DNA of 64,000 bases from Pyropia yezoensis (GCA_009829735.1 CM020620.1:7456545-7520544); one strand, 5' to 3'. Counted from the stretch's first letter, positions 29,667-42,300 are shown. Translations and numbers: made by a program. The notes: generated from the letters alone by a model not told the origin.

Positions 29667-29837
29667 AGTCCGGCACGTCCTCGGGCCGAACCAGGTGCCA
29701 CCGTGCACAGCCTCGAGCACGTCCACACCGGTGCCGAGGTCGAGCGTCTTCACCCTGGTCACGATCACCTGCTCCGGTTCTCTGCCCCCCTTCTCTCCTT
29801 CACCTTGGCCCTCGCGTTCCCCCGGAGTCTGGACGTC

Positions 29838-31955
29838 ATGTCCAGTTCCGAGATCCAAGCTGGGCCCGTGGTTCCGGCGGCGAGTGTTGCGGAGGAGAAC
29901 TCGGGTTGTCGCGCCCCTCTCCTGCCTCCGGTTCCTCGGGTGTCGATGTCGGCGCCGGTCGCCACGGCGGGGACGGATCGGGTTCCCCCGGCTTCTGTAA
30001 TGCACCCGGTCAAGACCCCCCCGGTGGGTCTCCCGGAGATACTTCTTGGGCAGGACCCTCTGGCGGCCCGGCGTTACTCCACGGTGGTCGGCAACGCCGG
30101 CGCGGCCCAGTGCCAGCAGGATTGCTTGGACCTCTGGCGCAAGGAACTCCAGCGCGGGGTCTTGACAGAGATGGATAAGGCTCGTCTTCACACGGCGGAC
30201 CAGATGCGCTTGGCACAAGACCGCTCCCAGAGCTTCTCGGGTTCCTCTTGGGTTGCTCGTCTGGAGGATCTCCCCTTCGCGCTGGTGCTGGATCTGCCCT
30301 TGACCGAGCGTCGCGTGTCCGCGTCCGTTCTCCGGTGGCCGGAGGAGGAACGGTACGTCCACCGGGCGCTCAAGGTCTGGGACGAGGCGCTCAAGGGGTC
30401 GGGGAGCCTGAACTGCGACCCCCGTCCGAGCATGGTCGCTCTGGAGCCGCCTTTCCTGACCCGGAAGTACTCCAAGTTGTTACCGGCACGGGAGCAAGGC
30501 GAGCGACGCGGCCGTCAGCGTGACTTCCTCGTGAGCTGCAACCATCAGGAGTTCTGGAAGCTGGATAAGGCTAACCGGGCGGCGTACTACCCCAAGGTCA
30601 TCCCGCAGCAGCAGGAAGTCGAGATCCCGGTCGGGTTTGCTCCTTCCAGCATCCCCTTCACCTGGTACTTCTTGGACGCCTTGACTCAGGCGTCGATCAA
30701 GGGCTTCTTCCACTCGATCCCGTACATGATGTACACGTCCGAGATGAGAGTCTTGGCGGCCAACCACTGGCTTCACGAGGTCTTGGTGTCCAACCGGCTT
30801 TGGTTTCTCCCTGACCTCCTGATGGTCTGGATTGTCGACAAGTTGACCGTCGACTTCCTGTGCAGCCAGGACGAAGAGTACAAGGGGCTCTTCCAGGCGA
30901 TGATTGACTTCCGGCGTCTGGTGCCGGTGCATGACCGGAACTTCTTGAACGCGATTGCCGACCAGAACCGCCCGCGTCGGGATGGCTTCGGTTGGGCGCA
31001 GGTGGTCTACCAGTCTTCTCCGGCCAAGGTGCAGCTGGCGACGCCGCTTCCGGCGAGGCCGCAGCTAGGTAGCTTTCCTGCCCCGGCCGCCCTTGATCTT
31101 CTGCCAGTTGAGCCGCCGGTGCAGGAGTCGGGATGGGCCGCGGCGGTCGGTCAGGCGTCTGCGGCGGCTCCGCTTCCTCCTGTTGCACCTGTCGCCCCGG
31201 TGGCCTCGCCTGAACCGTCGCCGGCGCGTTCACGCCCTGTTCCGGCTGTGCCGGTACTTCAAGCTCCTCCGGCACCGCGCCTGTCTGCGGCGAGTCTGGG
31301 GGTGACTGTGCGGCCGCCTACCACTCCGGCCGCTCCGCCTCGGGCGCCTTCTTCCAACGCCGGCGGCGCTGTGCCTCCTCTGGAGTTGGGTACTCCGGTT
31401 TCGGGGGCCGTTGTGGACCGTCCGGTGGTGTCATCCTCGGGGCGGTTCGAGATTCCGGCGCCGACTCTGCGCCTTACCCGCTTCCGGGTGCCTGACTGGT
31501 ACCTGAACCAAGGTGGCCCGACATGCGACCAGTACGATGTCGGTATGATTGAAGACCAGCTGGGTCGTCTTCCGGTGCAGGTTGAGGGCGTCGGGTCTTC
31601 CCTGGTGCTGGGCACTTACGCCAGCGTCTTGAACAACGTGGTTGACCGGGTGTTTGCTTGCGCGGACAGCGGCCAGATGTCGAACAGCCCGGTGGTTGGC
31701 GAACTTCTGGCGACCTTGACGCGGCATGGCTTGGCCCAGCAGTGTTCAGAAACCTTCACTGGCTTCCAGGGGCGCCGGCGGGCATATCTGGATGAGCGGG
31801 AGCCCCCGGCAACTACCGGTACTACTCCGATGGCGTCATACCGGGATGCACCGCGTCCACCGCACTACGTCATCCCGTCTTCCTCCGGTTCCCGTCGTGC
31901 CGCGGAGGCAGCGCTGGAGGACACTCCCGCGGCTCAGCGTCCGCGCCGGGAGTAG
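29838..31955 (+). CDS. Opposite-strand ORF of element A, intact copy, unknown function
   Basis: 705 residues from ATG 29838 (MSSSEIQAGPVVP); the frame also has an ATG at 29646 in the last bases of the LTR (769 residues). Not recognised as any domain. Residues of about 80-400 look globular, with hydrophobic helices (FTWYFLDALTQASIKGFF, NRLWFLPDLLMVWIVDKL) and no clear signal peptide. A Pro/Ala/Val-rich linker of some 140 residues follows, then a C-terminal region (PDWYLNQGGPTCDQYDVGMI, LGTYASVLNNVVDRVF). It faces pol tail to tail, with about 350 bp between pol's stop and its own. Element B has a ruined relative in the same place. A 2.1-kb uninterrupted frame, kept in two diverged elements, argues for a real protein. 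What it does is unknown. Confidence 0.7.
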   Translation: MSSSEIQAGPVVPAASVAEENSGCRAPLLPPVPRVSMSAPVATAGTDRVPPASVMHPVKTPPVGLPEILLGQDPLAARRYSTVVGNAGAAQCQQDCLDLWRKELQRGVLTEMDKARLHTADQMRLAQDRSQSFSGSSWVARLEDLPFALVLDLPLTERRVSASVLRWPEEERYVHRALKVWDEALKGSGSLNCDPRPSMVALEPPFLTRKYSKLLPAREQGERRGRQRDFLVSCNHQEFWKLDKANRAAYYPKVIPQQQEVEIPVGFAPSSIPFTWYFLDALTQASIKGFFHSIPYMMYTSEMRVLAANHWLHEVLVSNRLWFLPDLLMVWIVDKLTVDFLCSQDEEYKGLFQAMIDFRRLVPVHDRNFLNAIADQNRPRRDGFGWAQVVYQSSPAKVQLATPLPARPQLGSFPAPAALDLLPVEPPVQESGWAAAVGQASAAAPLPPVAPVAPVASPEPSPARSRPVPAVPVLQAPPAPRLSAASLGVTVRPPTTPAAPPRAPSSNAGGAVPPLELGTPVSGAVVDRPVVSSSGRFEIPAPTLRLTRFRVPDWYLNQGGPTCDQYDVGMIEDQLGRLPVQVEGVGSSLVLGTYASVLNNVVDRVFACADSGQMSNSPVVGELLATLTRHGLAQQCSETFTGFQGRRRAYLDEREPPATTGTTPMASYRDAPRPPHYVIPSSSGSRRAAEAALEDTPAAQRPRRE

Positions 31956-32311
31956 AAGTTAGAGGCAAGGAGGGTGAGGGTCTTGGGAGAAGCGAGGAGG
32001 GAAGAGGCGGAGAGAAGGGTTGCCCGAGCGGGTGCTTGTCTTCCTTGATTGTTCCATGCTTGTATTGCGTGTTCTCCTTGATATACCCGTTCCCTTCTTC
32101 TCAATCCTCTTGTTCCGCATCCGTTGCGGATGAACTCGGCTCGTCCCGAGGGTCTTGGTTGGCCCCATCCTCTTGGTCCTCCTCCGAGTCCGACTCCAGA
32201 ATCTTGCCGGCTCTGGCCACTGGAGTGCCCTCTATCCCGTTCCGTCGCGTGTAGGCACAGACATCCGCGATGGGTAGCCGGTTTGAGGGTTCCCAGGTAT
32301 CATCTGCCGGG
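31956..32311 (-). pseudogene. Chromodomain-like tail of element A pol, out of frame
   Basis: The minus-strand frame 32101-32385 encodes YLRVRWFGFNPADDTWEPSN followed by an acidic tail (DSDSEEDQEDGAN-like). This is the second half of a chromodomain whose first half (EYVYVKFVDHAW) ends pol at 32312 in another frame. The same break is present in the second copy at 39070-39354. Confidence 0.65.
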
Positions 32312-35300
32312 TTAAAACCGAACCAGCGTACTCGCAGGTAGGCGTCCGTCTCTCCAGGCATGGTCCACAAACTTGACGTAGACATATTCCCGGCCTTCTT
32401 CTTGAGATAGCCAGGGTACTGCGGCCCGCTTGCGCCGGGTCAAATCCCGTTGGCTTGGCGGTGGAGCTCGGGTGACATGGTCGCTGCTCACCCGGTACGG
32501 GGAGCCATCCACGTCTAGGAGGAAGGTCCAACCGTCCGTATTCAGGATCTCATAAGGTCCATCCGTCTTCGAGTCCAGCTTCCCCCGGGTCTTGCTATGG
32601 TTGTCCACAAAAATCCAGTCGCCACCACCCAGTTCCTTGTTCTTTTCCCGAACGCCCTTGTCATAGCCCCGCTTGTATCGCTCCTGGGTCTTCGAGATTG
32701 ACTCCTTGACTCTTGGGAGCAGGAGCTTCAGTTGTTCCAGGAACTCATCCTTTGCCTTGGGACCTGACTTCAGTGCAGGCTGGAGACCGTCTGGTATTCT
32801 TTCCAGGGAGAAGTTGGTCAGCCGCCTTGGGGTGACAAAGTCGAGTGGAGCGACCCCCGTTGTCCGGTGAACTCGGGAGTTGTAGGCTAGAGTGAGGACA
32901 GCCAGGAGCTCGTCCCAGTCTTCTTGGTGCTCCTCCACGTAGTGCCGTAGCATGTCTACTAGAGTCCGATTGAATCGTTCCACCTGGCCGTTCGTTTGAG
33001 GGTGGTACGTCGTAGTGTACAAGTTCTTGATGCCCATCAGGTCACAGACTCCTTGGAAGAACAGGGATGCAAACTGGGGACCGTTGTCGGTTAAGACGGA
33101 GTCTGGAGGGCCGTAGGCAGCTATCCAGTACTCGCAGAAGGCTGACGTGACATCCAGAGCCGTGATGGTCCTCAGCGGGATTGCTCGAGTGAACTTCGAG
33201 AACCGGTCACATATGATGAGCAGGTATATGTTGCCACTGGATGTTTCAGGTAGGGGCCCCAGGATGTCCATGCTCAAGCTTGCAAAGGGCTCCGCCGCAG
33301 GAAATAGGCGTAGCTTAGAAGTCTTCTTCCTCTGGGACAACCGGTTCCTTGCACACGAAACACAAGCCTCCAGGTACTTATGGACGTCACTGGCCATGGT
33401 TTCCCAGTAATAGTGTCGTCTCATGGAAGCATACATCCGATTGATACCAGGATGTCCGGCCTGGGGAGACGAGTGTTCCAGGCGTAGGATGTCAGCTCGT
33501 AGGCCCCGGGGTACGTAGACTTGAGTGGCCCCATCGAAGGGTGACACCCGTACTAGGAGTCCGTCCGTAGACTCGGAGAAACGACTGTTCCGGTTCAGGT
33601 CCATTTGGTGGCGAAGCTCCAAGCATTGAGGATCCGTCAGTTGTGCCTCCAGCATCCGGTGAATGGTCACCGGTTGATGAGCTTCAGCTGTCTCATACAG
33701 GGGAGCATGCCAGCCACGTCCGACATTTGGGAGGATGAAGCAAGGTATTTCCTCCGGGATAGTACCGGTATCGGCAGCAGGAGTCTCCAGCCGGGACATG
33801 GTGTCGGCGCAGTGGTGCTCCCTCCCTGCTCTGGTGCACACCTTGTACTTGAACTCCGAAAGGCGTAGGCGCCACCGGGCGACCCTTCCTTGACTGCTGT
33901 CCATGCATAGCAGCCACCTTAGACTGGCGTGATCCGTCCGGATGAGGAACTCTTGTCCTTCAAGATATGGCCGTAACAGGAAGCAAGCCCAGACGACTGC
34001 CAAGCACTCGCGGTCCGTCGTGGAATAGTTCTTCTCGGCTGGAGTCAAGACGCGACTGTAGTAGCCTATCGGGAGGAAGTGCCCATCAGGTTGCTGCTGG
34101 AGTAGTGAGCACCCCACCTGGACGCCACAGGCATCAGTCTCCAGAACAAACTGGCCCTCCCGCTTGGGTAACGCCAGTACTGGAGTGGTGGTCAGGCGCT
34201 TCTTGAGCTTTTCGAAGGCCGCGGTCTGCTTCTCGTCGAACACCGGGAGTTGTGCGGGAAGCTTCTTGCTGGTAAGCTTGGTCATTGGCCGGGCAATCAG
34301 AGCATAGTCCCGTACGAACCTGCGATAGACGTTGCACATACCCAGGAAGCTCTTGAGTTCCGTCTGGGTTTTGGGTTGCCGTGCATGCCGGGGGGCCTTG
34401 ATGTTCTTCTCATTGACTCGGAGCTCCCCCGGACTCAGCACGTGCCCCAGATACTCCACCTCAGTCTCAAACAGGTGGCACTTCTCGGCCTTGAGGGTAA
34501 CTCCAGCCTTGGACAGGAGGGCCAGGACCTCCCGAAGGTGCTCCAGGTGTTCCGCTGGGGTCTTGGAGAAAACGATAATGTCGTCCAGGTAGACCAAACA
34601 TGTTCTCCACCTTAGCCCGGACAGGATGATGTCGATGGCTCTTTGGAAGCTTGCCGGAGCATTGGTGAGACCAAAAGGAAGACGCTTGCACCGGAATAGT
34701 CCCAGGTGGCACGTGAAGGTGATCTTGTCCTTGTCCTCGTCAGCCAGAGGGATATGCCAGTAACCGGCATTACAATCCAGCGTCGAGAAGAGGGTGGCAT
34801 CACCAAGAAAGTCGAGGCAATCATCCATCCGGGGTATCGGGTATACGTCCTTGACTGTCATCTCGTTCAGGCGCCGGTAGTCAACGCAGAAACGGAAGTG
34901 ACCGCCGGTTTTCGGGACGGCTACCACCGGGAAAGCCCACTCGCCATCAGACGGCTCGATAACATCCATCTTGAGCATCCTGTTAACCTGCTTCTCAATC
35001 TCATCCCGGCGATGAGGTCCAGCCCGATATGGTTGCATGTGCACTGGTTTAGCTTCCGGCTTGAGTTGAATCCGGTGTAGAGTGGCGTCCATCTTGCCCA
35101 GCTCTCCCGACCACAGGTGCCGATATTCCTGGAGAAGCTTCTCCAGCGCCTCCTTCAAGTCGGGAGGGACATTTTCTTGCTTGACCTTTGGCATCCCGGG
35201 TGATGCTTGTTCGGGTTTCGGAGTAGCGCTGCCAGCCTGCTCTTGTTTCGGACGTACGTCTAAGGCCGTCAAGTTGGATGCCAGTTCTTGTTGCAGGTTC

Positions 35301-36200
35301 AGGAGGTCTTCCTTGCTCGTAGCACGGGCGGATCCCCGGTAAGGCTCTGCTGTACCAACTCGGGTGCCCTTGGCGAGGGTTATTGGCTTCCGGCTCACGT
35401 TGACGATTAGCACCGAGAACGGGGTGTGCCTTTCTACCTTCTTGTGATGTCCGTGGGCCAAGTATAACCGGTGTTTCGCCAGAAATTCCTTACGTCCGTA
35501 GATCAGGCATTGACCTGCAATCCGGGTCGTTACTTGAACCTTGGTCTCCGATTGAGGAGGTAGGAGCACCGGTTTGAAGAGAGTCAAGGTAGAGGGTGGG
35601 ATGCGTTCCCTCTTGCTCTTGGCTACACGAACCTTGGCGTCCAGATGCTCCAATACCGGTGACACAAACCCATGGTTGAACTGGACCTTCCCTTCTCCGG
35701 GTAGGATGCTCTTGACATGCTGCTTCTGGAAGTCCCAGCCTAGGATGAGGGGGACTGATAGGGTCTTGACTACTAGAAAGGGAAAAAGCATTGGTTCATT
35801 GTTGACATAGATGACGACAGGAAAACGGCCAAGCGGTCGTAGGGTTTGACCCGAAGCGTCGACGATATGGGTCCGGGTAGGCGCTCTCCAGGCATGTCGA
35901 CGCCAGCCCGGAGGTAACAGGTTCTCAGTGATGACGCTTGGTCCGGCTCCCGTGTCAACCACCGGGCGTAACAGCTTGGGGGAGGCTATCCCCCACACGC
36001 ATACGAGCATTAATCTTGAGGTTTTCTTTACGCAGGACGAGCAATGTCCCCTTGAACAAACAGGGTGTCCAGGCGGCTACTGGTTGAGCAGGTAACCGCC
36101 GTCCTTTCTCCCGGCACGCAAGGGGGGAGCAGGTAGAAGTACCCTGCCGTTGGAGGTTCGGGAAGACACTTGGGGAGAGCGCCTGCCCTACTCGTTTCCC
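32312..36200 (-). CDS. Element A pol, copy left of the gap (frame broken once)
   Basis: Protease (DTGAG), reverse transcriptase with YLDD, RNase H (LETDACGVQ, CLAVVWA, CADTMSRLE), and integrase with zinc-binding (HPGINRMYASMRRHYYW...CVSCARNR) and catalytic motifs (SMDILGP, LTDNGPQF, NGQVERFNRTL). Same sequence as 39281-43168 except that the G run at 35964-35966 has one base more, which breaks the frame just upstream of the protease. Expected product: Gag-Pol polyprotein by -1 frameshifting at 36194-36200. Probably the same physical gene as the right-hand copy. Confidence 0.9.
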
Positions 36201-36951
36201 GGGTCCGAGGAGTCCTTAGAGGTTTCGGTCTTCAGGTCAAAGTCCGTAGGAGCTTCCCTTGCCAGAGCCTCCGTGATGCTCTGTAAGGTTGCCACTCGGA
36301 TTGCGTGTACCTGTGCCTGGTCCATCTTGGAGGGTGCTCGCCGGTCAGCCCAGTTGACCGCCTTTGCAAACACCAGTCCTTGACGCTTGAGTTTCTCCTG
36401 GAGGTCCTTGGGAATGGTCGGGCACTGGTAGGACATGTGATCCTCCTTCTGGCACAGCCAACAAGACCGGAACCGCTGGTTCTTGACTTGCTTGGGGGCG
36501 ACCAGGGATGGTTGCTCCTTGGAAACGAAGCCGCCCCCACTTGTCCCCTGACCCCACGGGTGAGGCCTCGCCAACTGCGAGTACCGGTACAGGGCTATCA
36601 CCTCCCTTATACTTGCCGGGTCCGTGACGAACTCGGGACAACGGCTTGGGAGTTGATACCATGGGAGCTTGGAGGGCCCTGGCTTGCCCGGTACTTGCCC
36701 TGGGTGTAGGCCATCAACTGCTGGAAGGTATGTTCTTGATGTTCCTGGTTGTAGTTCTCCGCATCCACTTGAAGATATTCAGGAAGCCCTGCCGAGAAGA
36801 TCATCTTGAGCCTGTCCTCAGGGTGAACGTTGCCACAAGCATCGCTCATCTCCCGGACACGACGGGCGAACGCCTCTGGAGTCTCTTGTCTTTCTATGGT
36901 TGCCCGGTTCAGCCTGCCGACTGCTTTACGCAGAGAGTCCGCGTCAGCGTA
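36188..36951 (-). pseudogene. Element A gag, 3' part, cut by the assembly gap
   Basis: C-terminal part of gag with the zinc knuckle CWLCQKEDHMSYQCP and the ending GNE-stop. Relative to 43156-44916 it has one extra base in two C runs (36534-36538 and 36687-36689), and it stops at the Ns. Confidence 0.88.
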
Positions 36952-37451
36952 NNNNNNNNNNNNNNNNNNNNNNNNNNNNNNNNNNNNNNNNNNNNNNNNN
37001 NNNNNNNNNNNNNNNNNNNNNNNNNNNNNNNNNNNNNNNNNNNNNNNNNNNNNNNNNNNNNNNNNNNNNNNNNNNNNNNNNNNNNNNNNNNNNNNNNNNN
37101 NNNNNNNNNNNNNNNNNNNNNNNNNNNNNNNNNNNNNNNNNNNNNNNNNNNNNNNNNNNNNNNNNNNNNNNNNNNNNNNNNNNNNNNNNNNNNNNNNNNN
37201 NNNNNNNNNNNNNNNNNNNNNNNNNNNNNNNNNNNNNNNNNNNNNNNNNNNNNNNNNNNNNNNNNNNNNNNNNNNNNNNNNNNNNNNNNNNNNNNNNNNN
37301 NNNNNNNNNNNNNNNNNNNNNNNNNNNNNNNNNNNNNNNNNNNNNNNNNNNNNNNNNNNNNNNNNNNNNNNNNNNNNNNNNNNNNNNNNNNNNNNNNNNN
37401 NNNNNNNNNNNNNNNNNNNNNNNNNNNNNNNNNNNNNNNNNNNNNNNNNNN
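36952..37451. other. Assembly gap, exactly 500 N
   Basis: The round number indicates a scaffold join of unknown true size. The sequence to its left (30485-36951) is repeated to its right (37452-43917), so real missing sequence may be zero or negative. Confidence 0.98.
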
Positions 37452-38924
37452 GGCACGGGAGCAAGGCGAGCGACGCCGGCCGTCAGCGTGACTTCCTCGT
37501 GAGCTGCAACCATCAGGAGTTCTGGAAGCTGGATAAGGCTAACCGGGCGGCGTACTACCCCAAGGTCATCCCGCAGCAGCAGGAAGTCGAGATCCCGGTC
37601 GGGTTTGCTCCTTCCAGCATCCCCTTCACCTGGTACTTCTTGGACGCCTTGACTCAGGCGTCGATCAAGGGCTTCTTCCACTCGATCCCGTACATGATGT
37701 ACACGTCCGAGATGAGAGTCTTGGCGGCCAACCACTGGCTTCACGAGGTCTTGGTGTCCAACCGGCTTTGGTTTCTCCCTGACCTCCTGATGGTCTGGAT
37801 TGTCGACAAGTTGACCGTCCGACTTCCTGTGCAGCCAGGACGAAGAGTACAAGGGGCTCTTCCAGGCGATGATTGACTTCCGGCGTCTGGTGCCGGTGCA
37901 TGACCGGAACTTCTTTGAACGCGATTGCCGACCAGAACCGCCCGCGTCGGGATGGCTTCGGTTGGGCGCAGGTGGTCTACCAGTCTTCTCCGGCCAAGGT
38001 GCAGCTGGCGACGCCGCTTCCGGCGAGGCCGCAGCTAGGTAGCTTTCCTGCCCCGGCCGCCCTTGATCTTCTGCCAGTTGAGCCGCCGGTGCAGGAGTCG
38101 GGATGGGCCGCGGCGGTCGGTCAGGCGTCTGCGGCGGCTCCGCTTCCTCCTGTTGCACCTGTCGCCCCGGTGGCCTCGCCTGAACCGTCGCCGGCGCGTT
38201 CACGCCCTGTTCCGGCTGTGCCGGTACTTCAAGCTCCTCCGGCACCGCGCCTGTCTGCGGCGAGTCTGGGGGTGACTGTGCGGCCGCCTACCACTCCGGC
38301 CGCTCCGCCTCGGGCGCCTTCTTCCAACGCCGGCGGCGCTGTGCCTCCTCTGGAGTTGGGTACTCCGGTTTCGGGGGCCGTTGTGGACCGTCCGGTGGTG
38401 TCATCCTCGGGGCGGTTCGAGATTCCGGCGCCGACTCTGCGCCTTACCCGCTTCCGGTGCCTGACTGGTACCTGAACCAAGGTGGCCCGACATGCGACCA
38501 GTACGATGTCGGTATGATTGAAGACCAGCTGGGTCGTCTTCCGGTGCAGGTTGAGGGCGTCGGGTCTTCCCTGGTGCTGGGCACTTACGCCAGCGTCTTG
38601 AACAACGTGGTTGACCGGGTGTTTGCTTGCGCGGACAGCGGCCAGATGTCGAACAGCCCGGTGGTTGGCGAACTTCTGGCGACCTTGACGCGGCATGGCT
38701 TGGCCCAGCAGTGTTCAGAAACCTTCACTGGCTTCCAGGGGCGCCGGCGGGCATATCTGGATGAGCGGGAGCCCCCGGCAACTACCGGTACTACTCCGAT
38801 GGCGTCATACCGGGATGCACCGCGTCCACCGCACTACGTCATCCCGTCTTCCTCCGGTTCCCGTCGTGCCGCGGAGGCAGCGCTGGAGGACACTCCCGCG
38901 GCTCAGCGTCCGCGCCGGGAGTAG
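37452..38924 (+). pseudogene. Opposite-strand ORF of element A, copy right of the gap
   Basis: Same as 30485-31955, apart from single-base differences at 37476-37477, 37819-37820, 37914-37916 and 38456-38457 that shift the frame. All are length changes in short runs, with no substitutions noticed, which is the pattern of consensus error near a contig end. Confidence 0.85.
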
Positions 38925-39069
38925 AAGTTAGAGGCAAGGAGGGTGAGGGTCTTGGGAGAAGCGAGGAGGGAAGAGGCGGAGAGAAGGGTTGCCCGAGCGG
39001 GTGCTTGTCTTCCTTGATTGTTCCATGCTTGTATTGCGTGTTCTCCTTGATATACCCGTTCCCTTCTTC

Positions 39070-39354
39070 TCAATCCTCTTGTTCCGCATCCGTTGCGGAT
39101 GAACTCGGCTCGTCCCGAGGGTCTTGGTTGGCCCCATCCTCTTGGTCCTCCTCCGAGTCCGACTCCAGAATCTTGCCGGCTCTGGCCACTGGAGTGCCCT
39201 CTATCCCGTTCCGTCGCGTGTAGGCACAGACATCCGCGATGGGTAGCCGGTTTGAGGGTTCCCAGGTATCATCTGCCGGGTTAAAACCGAACCAGCGTAC
39301 TCGCAGGTAGGCGTCCGTCTCTCCAGGCATGGTCCACAAACTTGACGTAGACAT
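39070..39354 (-). pseudogene. Out-of-frame chromodomain tail of element A (right copy)
   Basis: Identical to 32101-32385: RVRWFGFNPADDTWEPSN plus acidic tail. Because both representations agree, the break is likely real or a shared consensus error. Confidence 0.6.
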
Positions 39355-42300
39355 ATTCCCGGCCTTCTTCTTGAGATAGCCAGGGTACTGCGGCCCGCTT
39401 GCGCCGGGTCAAATCCCGTTGGCTTGGCGGTGGAGCTCGGGTGACATGGTCGCTGCTCACCCGGTACGGGGAGCCATCCACGTCTAGGAGGAAGGTCCAA
39501 CCGTCCGTATTCAGGATCTCATAAGGTCCATCCGTCTTCGAGTCCAGCTTCCCCCGGGTCTTGCTATGGTTGTCCACAAAAATCCAGTCGCCACCACCCA
39601 GTTCCTTGTTCTTTTCCCGAACGCCCTTGTCATAGCCCCGCTTGTATCGCTCCTGGGTCTTCGAGATTGACTCCTTGACTCTTGGGAGCAGGAGCTTCAG
39701 TTGTTCCAGGAACTCATCCTTTGCCTTGGGACCTGACTTCAGTGCAGGCTGGAGACCGTCTGGTATTCTTTCCAGGGAGAAGTTGGTCAGCCGCCTTGGG
39801 GTGACAAAGTCGAGTGGAGCGACCCCCGTTGTCCGGTGAACTCGGGAGTTGTAGGCTAGAGTGAGGACAGCCAGGAGCTCGTCCCAGTCTTCTTGGTGCT
39901 CCTCCACGTAGTGCCGTAGCATGTCTACTAGAGTCCGATTGAATCGTTCCACCTGGCCGTTCGTTTGAGGGTGGTACGTCGTAGTGTACAAGTTCTTGAT
40001 GCCCATCAGGTCACAGACTCCTTGGAAGAACAGGGATGCAAACTGGGGACCGTTGTCGGTTAAGACGGAGTCTGGAGGGCCGTAGGCAGCTATCCAGTAC
40101 TCGCAGAAGGCTGACGTGACATCCAGAGCCGTGATGGTCCTCAGCGGGATTGCTCGAGTGAACTTCGAGAACCGGTCACATATGATGAGCAGGTATATGT
40201 TGCCACTGGATGTTTCAGGTAGGGGCCCCAGGATGTCCATGCTCAAGCTTGCAAAGGGCTCCGCCGCAGGAAATAGGCGTAGCTTAGAAGTCTTCTTCCT
40301 CTGGGACAACCGGTTCCTTGCACACGAAACACAAGCCTCCAGGTACTTATGGACGTCACTGGCCATGGTTTCCCAGTAATAGTGTCGTCTCATGGAAGCA
40401 TACATCCGATTGATACCAGGATGTCCGGCCTGGGGAGACGAGTGTTCCAGGCGTAGGATGTCAGCTCGTAGGCCCCGGGGTACGTAGACTTGAGTGGCCC
40501 CATCGAAGGGTGACACCCGTACTAGGAGTCCGTCCGTAGACTCGGAGAAACGACTGTTCCGGTTCAGGTCCATTTGGTGGCGAAGCTCCAAGCATTGAGG
40601 ATCCGTCAGTTGTGCCTCCAGCATCCGGTGAATGGTCACCGGTTGATGAGCTTCAGCTGTCTCATACAGGGGAGCATGCCAGCCACGTCCGACATTTGGG
40701 AGGATGAAGCAAGGTATTTCCTCCGGGATAGTACCGGTATCGGCAGCAGGAGTCTCCAGCCGGGACATGGTGTCGGCGCAGTGGTGCTCCCTCCCTGCTC
40801 TGGTGCACACCTTGTACTTGAACTCCGAAAGGCGTAGGCGCCACCGGGCGACCCTTCCTTGACTGCTGTCCATGCATAGCAGCCACCTTAGACTGGCGTG
40901 ATCCGTCCGGATGAGGAACTCTTGTCCTTCAAGATATGGCCGTAACAGGAAGCAAGCCCAGACGACTGCCAAGCACTCGCGGTCCGTCGTGGAATAGTTC
41001 TTCTCGGCTGGAGTCAAGACGCGACTGTAGTAGCCTATCGGGAGGAAGTGCCCATCAGGTTGCTGCTGGAGTAGTGAGCACCCCACCTGGACGCCACAGG
41101 CATCAGTCTCCAGAACAAACTGGCCCTCCCGCTTGGGTAACGCCAGTACTGGAGTGGTGGTCAGGCGCTTCTTGAGCTTTTCGAAGGCCGCGGTCTGCTT
41201 CTCGTCGAACACCGGGAGTTGTGCGGGAAGCTTCTTGCTGGTAAGCTTGGTCATTGGCCGGGCAATCAGAGCATAGTCCCGTACGAACCTGCGATAGACG
41301 TTGCACATACCCAGGAAGCTCTTGAGTTCCGTCTGGGTTTTGGGTTGCCGTGCATGCCGGGGGGCCTTGATGTTCTTCTCATTGACTCGGAGCTCCCCCG
41401 GACTCAGCACGTGCCCCAGATACTCCACCTCAGTCTCAAACAGGTGGCACTTCTCGGCCTTGAGGGTAACTCCAGCCTTGGACAGGAGGGCCAGGACCTC
41501 CCGAAGGTGCTCCAGGTGTTCCGCTGGGGTCTTGGAGAAAACGATAATGTCGTCCAGGTAGACCAAACATGTTCTCCACCTTAGCCCGGACAGGATGATG
41601 TCGATGGCTCTTTGGAAGCTTGCCGGAGCATTGGTGAGACCAAAAGGAAGACGCTTGCACCGGAATAGTCCCAGGTGGCACGTGAAGGTGATCTTGTCCT
41701 TGTCCTCGTCAGCCAGAGGGATATGCCAGTAACCGGCATTACAATCCAGCGTCGAGAAGAGGGTGGCATCACCAAGAAAGTCGAGGCAATCATCCATCCG
41801 GGGTATCGGGTATACGTCCTTGACTGTCATCTCGTTCAGGCGCCGGTAGTCAACGCAGAAACGGAAGTGACCGCCGGTTTTCGGGACGGCTACCACCGGG
41901 AAAGCCCACTCGCCATCAGACGGCTCGATAACATCCATCTTGAGCATCCTGTTAACCTGCTTCTCAATCTCATCCCGGCGATGAGGTCCAGCCCGATATG
42001 GTTGCATGTGCACTGGTTTAGCTTCCGGCTTGAGTTGAATCCGGTGTAGAGTGGCGTCCATCTTGCCCAGCTCTCCCGACCACAGGTGCCGATATTCCTG
42101 GAGAAGCTTCTCCAGCGCCTCCTTCAAGTCGGGAGGGACATTTTCTTGCTTGACCTTTGGCATCCCGGGTGATGCTTGTTCGGGTTTCGGAGTAGCGCTG
42201 CCAGCCTGCTCTTGTTTCGGACGTACGTCTAAGGCCGTCAAGTTGGATGCCAGTTCTTGTTGCAGGTTCAGGAGGTCTTCCTTGCTCGTAGCACGGGCGG

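Noticed and set aside
29646..29837. Upstream ATG (29646) as the start of A's opposite-strand ORF
   Set aside because: It lies in the last bases of the LTR. The ATG at 29838 matches B's start in sequence (MS) and in distance from the TATA box; the longer form is not excluded.
31093..31305. Arg-rich ORFs inside the opposite-strand ORF
   Set aside because: Frame shadows of the Pro/Ala-rich linker.
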